This document shows, in pieces, positions 34,693 to 44,100 of a stretch of 64,000 nt of DNA. Made by a program: the position numbers and the translations under genes. The DNA is from Monocercomonoides exilis (taxonomy: Eukaryota > Preaxostyla > Oxymonadida > Polymastigidae). The stretch's first letter is position 1; each line of letters opens with the position of its first letter. The stretch covers positions 1,116,001 to 1,180,000 of the forward strand of contig LSRY02000021.1 in NCBI GenBank assembly GCA_001643675.2, written 5' to 3'. Below the pieces are notes generated by a model. That model was not told where the DNA came from. It searched no databases and saw only the letters and a list, made by a program, of their open reading frames with translations.

Positions 34693-37600
34693 TCAAGAAT
34701 TGTACAAAGCAGATTGTCTTCCTCTATAAAACGGCCCATGATTTTGTGAATAAACAACAGATGAAGTTGTGACACTTTTAGGATAAGCACGTTTTGTAAT
34801 AGAATTTGCATGAATGTTATCTGACTGTGATTGAAACTGTGGTTTCTTCTGAAATGTTACGTGCATATCCTTTGAGGGCATTCTCTGACTGGATGAATAA
34901 TCATTATATTCATATTGGATATCATCTTCATCATCATCATCATCATCTTCTTCTTCTTCTTCTTCTTCATGTATAATGTCATCTCTATAATTCTGTAATT
35001 GTGCAGGTTTGTTTGAATAATTGCTTCTCATTGAAGGAGAAGAAGAAGAAGAAGAAGAAGAAGGAAAAGTCAATTTTGAATGAACTTTTGAATCTTCATA
35101 ATTTTGCATTGTGTTTGTGTTTGTGATTGAATTGCTGCTGCGTTCTTTCAATTGCTTCAAAAAGGAAACAGCTGAAACTGTCCTCACTTTGTGTTCGGTT
35201 TGTTGAGGGTTCATAAGATCTGAAGAAGGAGAAGAAGAAGAAGAAGGAGAAGAAGCAGCAAAATAACCAGAAATTGACATGGGATTTGACATGGCAGTTG
35301 AAGTGGATGTGACTGATGAGTCTGTTTGTTTGACAGAAGAAGGCTTCAGGTGATAAAAGGAAGGTGTTGAAGAGTGTTTGGATTCAATTGCTTCTTCTGT
35401 GTTAATGTTTGTGTTGAATGAATTTGGTGTTGAAGAAGGTGAAGAAGAAGAAGAAAGAGAAGAAGAATGAGGAGAAGAAGGGCGAAGAAGATTAGAGAAT
35501 TTAGGTGTTTGTTGCTGTATTTGATGTGATTGAGATGTCTGAGGTGTTTGAGGTGTGTGTGAAGTGAATGGAGAATGGTTAGAAAGAGAAGAATAAGCAG
35601 CTGCTGTTTTTTCTTGCTGCTGCTCTGGAAACGTCGCAGAAAGTGATAAAGACAATCCTGTTTGTTCATCATCTTCTTCCTCTTCTTCTTTTCCCATCTC
35701 CTTCTTCTCTCTTCCCCCTTCCATTTCTCTTTGTGTTGTTGTATGGAACGGTGTGGGTGGCTGGTTACTTGCTGGTGATAGAGATCTCTCAAATGCAGGC
35801 GAAAGACTTCGAAGTGCTGATGCTGAACGCCTCTGACTCTGCGAGCGCCGCCGCTGCTTCGCGGCAATCTGCTTCAGAAACTGGCGATCTTCATCATCAT
35901 CGTCTTCTTCTTCATTGTCTTCATTGTTATCCTCTTTTCCTTCTTCTTCTGTTTCATCATTACTATTAATGTCATCATCGTCCAATGTAGATTTCCCCAT
36001 CATCATTCTTCCTCTTCTTCTTCTTCTTCCTCTTCCTGGTTGATGAGCATCATCATTATCACCTTCATCATTAACACTCCCTGCATTCTTCAGAAATTCA
36101 TTCAGCATCTTCGATCTATCTGGTCGCTTTCTTCTGCTGTCAAGTTGCCTTCCCCTCGGCAAAACAGAATTTTGAGGCGTTTTTTCTGCTTTTTGTGTAA
36201 ATTTTCTTTTGGATTCATCAAATTTTTGCGTAAATTTTTTATTTTTTGACTTTGTTTTTTTCTTGTTTTTACCAATTAATGAATAAATATTGTTTTTATC
36301 TTTGTTTTTCCCTTTGCCTTCATCATCATCTTCATCTGAACTATCATCATTGCTATTCTTGTCATCGTCTGAATCCGAATCTGAATCTGAATCTGAATTT
36401 GAGCTCGAACCGGAACTAGGACTAGAGCTGGAAGAAGAACTTGAACTTGAACTAGAACTAGAATCACTGTCACTATCATCTTCTTCATCCTCCTCCTCTT
36501 CTTCTCTTCCTTCTCCTCCTCCTCTTCCCCCTCCTCCTTTCTTTCCCTCCACCCCAACCGCATTCCTCGTGCTGTTCATCGGTCCTATCCCATATTTCCT
36601 GGCGTCCTCGTCAATTGCCTCGTCAATGCTGAACGAATCTTCTGTCTGCCGCATCAGCTCCTCCAGTTTCTTCTGATGTTCCCTCCGCAGCCTCTCTTTC
36701 TCCTTCAAAAGCGTTTTTTTCTCCTCCTCCCGCTTCTTCTCCCACTCTCTCCTCCTCTCCATCGCTGCTTCTCTTTCTTGTATCGTTCGCATTTTCTCTT
36801 CTTCCAACATATTTTTAATCTCTTCTAACCTCCTTCGCTCTCGTTCTTCCTCCATCTTTTGCAGCCTCTCCTTCTCCCTCATCCGCTCTTTTTCTCTTTC
36901 CTCCCACTCCCTCCGCCTCTTCTCTGCCTCTTCTCTTTCTCTCCTGTCTCTTTCTCTTTCTTCTTCTGCAATCCTCTCCAGTTCCCTAATCATCTCCTTC
37001 TCTCTCTCAATCTCTTCTCTTTTCTCTTCCTCCAATCTCTTCTTCTCTCTCTCAATCTCCATCCTCCGGATCTCCCTCCGCACTCGCTCTTTCTCTTGCT
37101 CCATTTCCTTCTCCATTTCCTTCTCCAGCTCCCTCCGAAGCCTCTTCTGCATTTCCTTCGGATCTTCTTCTTCTTCTTTGGAAATTGCTTCTTCCTTCCA
37201 TTTTCTGCTTTCTTTGGCTTTTTCTGCTAATTCTCTTTTTAACTCCTCCAGCATCGCTTCTCGTTCTCTTTCTCTTTCCTGTTCCTTTTCTCTCTCAATC
37301 TCTTTCTCTCTTTCTATTTTTCTTTGCATTTCTTCTTCCTCCTCTTTAATTCTTTGCCTTGTGGCTTCTCTTTCTCTTTCAAGTTCTCGTTTCATTTCGC
37401 GAATACGATCTTCTGCTCTTTGTTTCGCAGACTCCTCATTCATTTTTTTGAGCATTTCAGCTTCTCTCTCTTTTTCCTGTTGCTTTTCTAACTCTTTTTT
37501 GATTTCTTCCTCCATTTTTTTCCTCTCTATTTCTCTTAAATCATCCATCCTTTTTTTCATTTCCAGCGCTTCTGCCTCATTTTTCCGTTTACGCATTTTC

Positions 37601-38457
37601 AATTTTTCCATCATCTCCTTCTCCTCTTCATCGGTTGTTTCATCATCTAGATCGTTTTCTACGTCCACATTTTTCCCATTCCCGCTCAAAGATAAAATGC
37701 GATCTCGAATTAATTCTGCTTGTTGTTTAATATCATTTCGTTTGTCTTGGGTTAAAAGCTGTGAATCCGCATCTACCTGAAATTTTTTGAGAGGTTTAGG
37801 AGGAGTGTCTTTTTCAATTTTTGTTGGAAACGAAATCTTCTTTGTTTTTGTGTTTTTGTTTTGTTTTGTGGATAATTTTGATGAGTTCGATGGCTTCGAT
37901 GGCTTTGATGGCTTTGAAGTTTTTGTTTTCACATACGAATTAACTGTTGGCGAAACTTCTTGAGTTGCTTGTTGAATGACAATTGATGGTACAGAATCTT
38001 TAAAAGATTGAATTGTTTTAATATCAGGCTTTTCATCTATTTCTGGCATTGCTAAAAGTAATGCTTCAATTTCATCTGCAGTCAGTGAAGAAGTTGGATC
38101 GGTAGACTTCTGTTGAATGGGTAATTGTTGTGTTTCGAGTGAAATAATTGGTAAATTTGTTTGCTGATAAAGAGACGGTGTCTGTTTTGAAGGATTTAAA
38201 AATATAGATGAAAATCCAGGACATGCATAGGCATTTGATTGTACTGGTAGCTGAAATTGTTGTGGTAAGATTTGTTGTTGAACGGCAGGAAGAAAATGTG
38301 AAGAATATGAGCCATGTCTCTCTTCGCTTAGTGGATGTGTAAATTCTTTGCGCTCTTGTGCATTACGTTTCCGAATATGGTGTTTGTGATGTTTTCCATC
38401 GTATTGATGATGTTTATGGGTTCTTTGCCTCGAGGAGGACTTTAAATGAGAAGGCAT
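34693..38457 (-). CDS. Large charged coiled-coil / low-complexity protein of unknown function
   Basis: A single-exon 1,254-aa frame with a TGA stop. The N-terminus is His/Lys/Arg-rich. Residues about 225-620 form a nearly continuous Glu/Arg/Lys helix (EREKEREREREAM-type repeats) that could be a long coiled coil or single alpha-helix. Residues about 625-730 are an acidic Ser/Asp/Glu linker. Two basic patches (QLDSRRKRPDRSKML near 785; GRGRRRRRGRMMMG near 810) could be nuclear-localisation signals. The C-terminal third is Ser/Gln/Thr-rich with a run of Ser near 1135. The end (FQKKPQFQSQ...GPFYRGRQSALYNS) is more ordinary sequence. No enzymatic domain seen. Similar composition occurs in nuclear and cytoskeletal scaffolds, so no function is assigned. 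Confidence 0.7.
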   Translation of the reverse strand: MPSHLKSSSRQRTHKHHQYDGKHHKHHIRKRNAQERKEFTHPLSEERHGSYSSHFLPAVQQQILPQQFQLPVQSNAYACPGFSSIFLNPSKQTPSLYQQTNLPIISLETQQLPIQQKSTDPTSSLTADEIEALLLAMPEIDEKPDIKTIQSFKDSVPSIVIQQATQEVSPTVNSYVKTKTSKPSKPSKPSNSSKLSTKQNKNTKTKKISFPTKIEKDTPPKPLKKFQVDADSQLLTQDKRNDIKQQAELIRDRILSLSGNGKNVDVENDLDDETTDEEEKEMMEKLKMRKRKNEAEALEMKKRMDDLREIERKKMEEEIKKELEKQQEKEREAEMLKKMNEESAKQRAEDRIREMKRELEREREATRQRIKEEEEEMQRKIEREKEIEREKEQEREREREAMLEELKRELAEKAKESRKWKEEAISKEEEEDPKEMQKRLRRELEKEMEKEMEQEKERVRREIRRMEIEREKKRLEEEKREEIEREKEMIRELERIAEEERERDRREREEAEKRRREWEEREKERMREKERLQKMEEERERRRLEEIKNMLEEEKMRTIQEREAAMERRREWEKKREEEKKTLLKEKERLRREHQKKLEELMRQTEDSFSIDEAIDEDARKYGIGPMNSTRNAVGVEGKKGGGGRGGGEGREEEEEDEEDDSDSDSSSSSSSSSSSSSSPSSGSSSNSDSDSDSDSDDDKNSNDDSSDEDDDEGKGKNKDKNNIYSLIGKNKKKTKSKNKKFTQKFDESKRKFTQKAEKTPQNSVLPRGRQLDSRRKRPDRSKMLNEFLKNAGSVNDEGDNDDAHQPGRGRRRRRGRMMMGKSTLDDDDINSNDETEEEGKEDNNEDNEEEDDDDEDRQFLKQIAAKQRRRSQSQRRSASALRSLSPAFERSLSPASNQPPTPFHTTTQREMEGGREKKEMGKEEEEEDDEQTGLSLSLSATFPEQQQEKTAAAYSSLSNHSPFTSHTPQTPQTSQSHQIQQQTPKFSNLLRPSSPHSSSLSSSSSPSSTPNSFNTNINTEEAIESKHSSTPSFYHLKPSSVKQTDSSVTSTSTAMSNPMSISGYFAASSPSSSSSPSSDLMNPQQTEHKVRTVSAVSFLKQLKERSSNSITNTNTMQNYEDSKVHSKLTFPSSSSSSSSPSMRSNYSNKPAQLQNYRDDIIHEEEEEEEDDDDDDEDDIQYEYNDYSSSQRMPSKDMHVTFQKKPQFQSQSDNIHANSITKRAYPKSVTTSSVVYSQNHGPFYRGRQSALYNS

Positions 38458-39130
38458 TTATTACTTATGGGTATATTCGATTTTTTTAAATCTATCAGTG
38501 TTCAGATTTATAAAAGAAATATCTATTTTTTCTATACAAATTTAATTTGTGCAAAACTGTTTTTATGAAATATTTCTCTCATTTGTGGCAAAATCTTTTT
38601 TTCATTAAAATGAGTTGTTGTAAGTTATTAAATAACAAATAATATGAATTGCAATAAATGAAGAGAAGTGTTTTTTCATAAAAGGAAATAAAAGTTTTTC
38701 TTTGATATTATTCAATTTTTTTGAAAGAAATAAGAAAAATTATTATTAACAAATTCCTTTTGTGGAATGAGTGGAAGTTGGTGGAAAAAGCGAAAGTTCA
38801 AGTTATTCGAAAAGAAGAAACTTTTGGAAAACACATGGAGGAAAATATAGACTTTCAAGCTTTTAATACACAAAGCATGAAAAAATTGATTCGCTAACAA
38901 CTTTCTCAATTTCTTTCAAATTTCAATATAAATTTGATTTTCAAATGTGAATACAAACATCATTGATATACAACATTATGTTTTGCGATCTCACTTACAT
39001 AACATAAAATAAATCCATTTATTTCAAATTATTAGAACACAAAAAGCTTATCAAAAGTTCGTAATTTTTCAATGAAAATACCTGAAGTCAAATATTTTGT
39101 CCCCATGTTAAAAGAATAATGAAGAAAAAT

Positions 39131-39340
39131 ATGGCTGATCCTTTTTGAAATCAAACTTTCGTTTGAGTTTTGATCAAAATTTATATCTCGATGGGATTTT
39201 GTTTAAAATGACTTGAAAAAGGGAACACTTGTTGTTTATGATATTGCTTTTGCAAAAACATATTTTGACGCAAATCCCATTGAGGTTTTAATTTTGATCA
39301 AAACTCAAACGAAAGTTTGATTTCAAAAAGGATCATCCAT
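39131..39340. repeat. Fold-back element with about 70-bp inverted arms
   Basis: The left arm (39131-39201) contains TTTTTGAAATCAAACTTTCG and GTTTTGATCAAAATT. The right arm (39270-39340) is its near-perfect reverse complement. About 68 bp separate them. No coding capacity and no obvious target duplication. It may be a MITE remnant or a strong cruciform/hairpin. Confidence 0.85.
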
Positions 39341-40349
39341 ATTTACATCAGTTGAAGCTCAATTTTACCCTTTTTTTTCATTAACTTATTATTAAACAGA
39401 AATAATCTATGAACTTTCGTGTTAAAAATACAGTTTGTTCAAAAAATCATTGCAAAAATAAACACTCCATTATATAATCAGAAGAAATAATCTGAATATA
39501 ATGAAAAAAAATACCAGATTAGCTGTTAATAAACCAATCAATATTTTTTTATTAGAAACTTTATCAAAAATGTTTTTGATCAAGGTTTTTATTATGTGAA
39601 CTACAAAAAAACTATTAATTCATTCTTCATGCAGTAATGGCAACATCTGACAACATAACTTTTTCATCCCCTTGAAAAAACAAACTTAAAAAATTAAAAA
39701 ATGAAATACTCTCCATCATTGAAAACAGAAGTTGGTTGCAATATTATTTCCAACAGAGTGTGAGAAAAAGATATTTGAGCAATGATTAGCAAAGAAGGTT
39801 GTGGAAAAAATTGGTCGACCCTCAATAATCAAAAGTTAACAACGCGAAAGAGTGGAAAACCACTCCGTTGCAGTTCTTTCCAAGCAAAAAATTGCAGAGA
39901 GAAGGACATTCAATCAATGGTTTAATAAGTTAATATTTTTTATTTATTTTTAATCACTTTTTTTACACACAAGATGTTTAAAAAACAAGTTGTTACAGAG
40001 ACGAAGAAAGGAATAAATATCTTTGGAAATTTGACTTTAATCTCAAAAAAAGAAGCTAAACATAAAAGGCATGCACTTCCAGAACGAAAAAAATAACAAA
40101 GATCCATGAAGAATCTCCAGAAACAATTCGTGAATGGTTCGAAAAGAAATCTTCCGCAATCACAGAAAATAGTGTAATTGCTACAAACATTCAAAACTTT
40201 GACAAATCCTTTGTTAGTATTTATAAGGGAATAGAAAAGCTCATTTTCTGCCACAAAACCCGATCACCACCTTCTCCTCCAACATTTCCAAAAAAAAAGA
40301 AAATACAACTTTATGTGTTTGTATTTGTGCGGACGAGTCTTATCTTCCG

Positions 40350-41575
40350 CATATGGGTAATTATTTTTGAAAACTTCCTTTTGTTTGTTTTTCTAATAAT
40401 ACAAAAATTTCATGTTTTCATCAATTTTTTGCTCCCACATTTTAAACTTCGCTTAAATGGAAACAGAACCTAAGCAATGTTTTTATTTCCATTAAAGTGA
40501 AGTTACGTGTGTTGGAACATAAGTTTTGTGAAAACATGAAATTTTAATTTATTTTTGAAAATTGGGTAATTCTTTTTGGAAAGTCACAAATGTTTAATTT
40601 GCAAATAAAACAAGAATTTCATATTTTGCTCAAATTTATGTAAACATGAGTGATTATTTTTGAACACATATTTTTTCCTTCAAAGATTTCGGTTCGAAAA
40701 TTTCTTTTAAATGTTTTCAAATGAACACTGAAAAGTGAACAAGCATATTTAAGACCTCTTTATTTTCATTTCGGATTATGCATTTGTTTTTGAAACAGTT
40801 GTGATTATTTAAGCACTTGGATGGAAAATTTCTTCCCAAATGAAAACAATCTTTAAAAAATCTACATCCCGAAAAAAGTTATGATTTCAAAAATAATCAC
40901 CCACATACACCAAACTTCACTAATAAGAAATCTATTTCTTGATAATGCTATTTCATTCATTCTGAAGAAATTTTGTGAGTGGAAACAGAAATTTGAACAA
41001 AATGTGAAATTATTGATTTATCTTAAAAATAAACATTTGCAACTTTTCAAAAAGAATTACCCAATTAAACAAAAGGAAGTTAACAAAAAAAAAATCAGCC
41101 ACATAGTAATAAACGTTCTCTAAAAGATACCACAAGACTTTTCAATTTTATCCTCTTTTTGTATTTCTCGTTAAGCTTCCTTATCAAAATGGATAAATTT
41201 AGAGATATTTCGATATATCATTATTCCGTAATGGATTTCGTTGATTGCAAATAAACTGAAAGTGTGAGAATCAAAGAAAGAACTGTTTTTATTTAACAAT
41301 CACTGTTCACATTTTGATTCAGATGGGTGTTTATTTTTGAATCCAAATTTTTTTATTCAAAAACATCTGTTCGAGAATTCATTTAGAAAATTGATAAACT
41401 CACACTGTGAAGTTATAACTCAATTTTACGTTAATTTCAACATGATTGAAATCTATGACGTCGTTCTTTTAAACAATTTTCATGATTTTTTTCTTTAAGT
41501 TGTCTAATCCTTCTCCAAAGGAAAAAAACTGTTGTGGAATAAACACCACGAAAAAAGTTATGATTTAAATAATTA
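40350..41575. repeat. Degenerate short-repeat cluster (GGGTGATTATTTTTGAAA family)
   Basis: The motif GGTAATTATTTTTGAAA or close variants occurs near 40353, 40562, 40650 and 41325. It appears in reverse (TTTCAAAAATAATCACCCAC) near 40886. A longer match links 40800-40905 with 50930-51015 in opposite orientation (TTTTTGAAATCAT followed by a TTTTCGGG stretch). Another inverted copy lies near 51160-51185. This looks like an old, diverged dispersed family. Confidence 0.6.
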
Positions 41576-42447
41576 TTATCCAAATGGAATTTATTTTTAT
41601 ATTAACTTGGTTGTAATTTAATATATCTATTGTATTAAATTTTGCATGAGTTAAATTTATTGGATGTTTTAAAGAATCACAAAATATATTTTTTGTTATC
41701 CCGTTGATAATGATTTTTCAATAATGAAGGACTTGCATTATGTTAGAAAGAGCAAATAAGTGCCAATAAAAAATACCCAGAATTGTTGATAACATAGGAA
41801 AAATGAGTTATGTATATTAAAAATGAATCAAATCATATTATTAATATTGTTATATTCTTCAAAAATCAGTTTTTCCAAAATTATTGTTATTTATTTCTTC
41901 ACAAATACAAAACAATTTTAAAAAATAAGGATATGAACAGATGTCATATATGTTAACATACAATTGTGCAAATTGCTATTAATAAATATTGAATATTTGC
42001 GAGAAATTTTAATTTTTAATTATGAAAGGATGAAAAAATGTACTGATTAAAAAATCACCCCATGTAAAAAAGTTGTTATTTTTTGTGTTATTGTTCATTT
42101 GATAATTTGAAACAGCTGTTTGAATAATATTAAGTTGACTTTTGAGACTAATTTTTTCTATTTTTTCAGAACATCAAATTCAGTCCATTCTGATTTCATC
42201 CAAAAAAGAAACAAGAATTTGAATCTTTATATCAAAAGTATTAACCTTGATTTGATTTAACCTTCACAACATAATGATGTTCCTCACAACAACAAATATG
42301 TATTTTAAATAAACGCTCAAAAGAATTTATAAAAACTTGATGAACAGTTGCATGAAATGTGATAAAGTTTGAAGAAGAAATAAATTAAATTAAAAATATC
42401 GCTAAAACACAACATCATATTAAATGTTTCAAATAAAGTTGATCAGT

Positions 42448-42777
42448 TCACTTTGACGAAGATGACCGTTCAACTTGAGACGTTGCTTCTTTCAGTTTTT
42501 GAACAAGATCATTCATCTCTTCAGTATTGCAAGAAAATTCTATATTTCTAATCAGTCCATCATCAGCTACAGTTAGTCGTATGAGGTATACAGGTTCATT
42601 AACTTTTTTCGCGCTTGAAGTGTTTGTAACAAGTGAAAGACGCCAAGCAACATCAACTATCCGAGGAAACTGTTTTCCAATTTCATTGATTGATATATTG
42701 CTAGGATCCATGTCGAGACTTTCTGAAAGTTCCGAAGAAGATGTTGTGCTGCTTGTCGTTGAGGAAGTTGAAGACAT
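42448..42777 (-). CDS. Short COMM-domain (COMMD-like) protein
   Basis: A single-exon 109-aa protein with a TGA stop. After a Ser/Thr-rich start (about 25 residues) comes a COMM domain. It begins with the conserved Pro/Trp segment FPRIVDVAWRLSLVTN, continues with beta-strands (PVYLIRLTVAD, IEFSCNTEEM) and ends in the helix LVQKLKEATSQVE. COMMD proteins assemble into the Commander complex, which recycles endosomal membrane proteins with retriever. Most are about 200 aa with an N-terminal helical domain. That domain is absent or replaced here by the Ser/Thr stretch, unless an upstream exon was missed. Divergent from the p24 gene with only 72 bp between start codons. Confidence 0.7.
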   Translation of the reverse strand: MSSTSSTTSSTTSSSELSESLDMDPSNISINEIGKQFPRIVDVAWRLSLVTNTSSAKKVNEPVYLIRLTVADDGLIRNIEFSCNTEEMNDLVQKLKEATSQVERSSSSK

Positions 42778-42849
42778 CCAAAATTTTTATTTTTATAATA
42801 CTCAAGATCAAATTTAATTGAAAATTTTAATAATTTTTTGCTTTACAGA
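42778..42849. promoter_or_regulatory. 72-bp divergent promoter, COMMD-like / p24
   Basis: All DNA between two divergent ATGs. It is AT-rich, including TTTATTTTTATAATACTC. Both 5' UTRs and core promoters must fit here unless they overlap coding sequence. TTTACAG just before the p24 ATG could be a splice acceptor for an upstream leader exon. Confidence 0.45.
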
Positions 42850-43675
42850 ATGAGTTTATTAATTGTTGTTGCATTAATTAGATCATTGTTTCCGACAAAA
42901 TTAAATTTGTTAGCGGATACAACGAGATGCGTTATAGAAGATGTTCTCATTGATGTGTTACTTATTGGTAATTTTTCTGTTTCACCAAAGGGAAGATCTG
43001 TAAATTTTAATGTTTGGTGATACTCCAATATGTGCATTTTAGCGCACTATTTTTATTTATAAATATTTCATTTTTTTCGATTTTCTTTTTTTTTCTGTAA
43101 AAGTTGACTGATCCAATCGGAAATGAATTGATTTATCGCATTAATGTTGATAAAGCTTCTTTTGCGATAACTTCTCAGCACGGTGGAGATCACCGTTTAT
43201 GCTTTACAAATTTCTTTACGTCTGAAGGTTGAAAATCTATTCAATTTTGTTTTTTTTTAAAAAATTTGTGTTGAACAATAGAAGATGAAAAATACGATCA
43301 ATATAGCACAATCATAGATTTTTCATTGAAGCATGGTCCTGCAGCCGTTTCTTTTGCAAATGTTTGAGTATTTTTCCACTAATATTGAAGATGTGATGAT
43401 TATATTTTCAATGATTTTTAAAGGAAAAAGAGACTTCACATGGAACTGAAACAAAGATTACAAGTAGTATAAAAACTCTTTCGGATATGTCAAAAGAAGT
43501 GAATCATGAGATTATTACTCTGAGGGAAATTGCAGAACAAGATAATGTCATGTCAAAAAAGACTTTAGCATCTGTATCTTGGCTGTCCATCATATCAATT
43601 CTCTTTACAATTGTATTAGGAATTGTAGAAGTGATTTATTTGAAAAGGTTTTTTACCGAACAAAAAGTTGCATGA
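42850..43675 (+). CDS. p24 (emp24/gp25L) family cargo receptor, four exons
   Basis: Exons 42850-43011, 43104-43227, 43282-43361 and 43424-43675 join in frame to 205 aa with a TGA stop. An N-terminal hydrophobic signal is followed by a GOLD domain with the two expected cysteines (TTRCVIED and HRLCFTNFF) and the strand VNFNLTDPIGNELIYR. Then a coiled coil (TLSDMSKEVNHEIITLREIA), a transmembrane helix (SWLSIISILFTIVLGIVEVI) and a short cytosolic tail with FF and basic residues (YLKRFFTEQKVA) for COPII/COPI binding. p24 proteins cycle between ER and Golgi and select cargo such as GPI-anchored proteins. All family hallmarks are present in order. Introns are 54-92 nt with GTTTG or GTTGA donors. Confidence 0.9.
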
Positions 43676-44100
43676 AGAAACGATAATATATGTTTCATTT
43701 GCTGAAAAAGTGAGTCTAACTTCTCAATTTTTGGAGATAGTTTTCAAGATTGCTGAATGATGTTCTTAATTGATGATCAATAATGAGAAAAGAACAGAAT
43801 GAACGCAATTATCCAATGAACGAGTTTTGGATAATCCTAGCCTTCATTTCTATTTGCTTTTTTTATTTGTGTTGTTGATAATTATGTTTCTTTGAAACAT
43901 TTTTTTTTTCAAAAAATATTTCTGTTTTTAATTTTCGATAATGCTTCAACAAGAAGCCATCATTATATACATTTATTTCTTCAAACGTTTGAATGAATCA
44001 CACTGTGTATATTATCTCTCTTTTAAAAAAAAGGCCCATAAATAGTTTTATTTTTATTTGAAAAAACATTTCATTTAATTTTGAGTTTGATTTAAATTCA
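43676..44100. other. Intergenic region p24 / Rad21-Rec8
   Basis: AT-rich, about 425 bp between two plus-strand genes. No feature recognised beyond the expected terminator and promoter functions. Confidence 0.4.

Larger units (their letters stand above)
38458..42447. other. 4-kb gene-free AT-rich region
   Basis: No convincing gene found on either strand; the few 60-105 codon frames have AT-skewed, unrecognised products. It contains a fold-back element (39131-39340) and copies of a short dispersed repeat (40350-41575), listed separately. Confidence 0.55.

Noticed and set aside
39940-40254. 104-codon minus-strand frame in the 38-42 kb desert
   Set aside because: Cys/Phe-rich AT-driven composition, no splice context, no recognisable motif.
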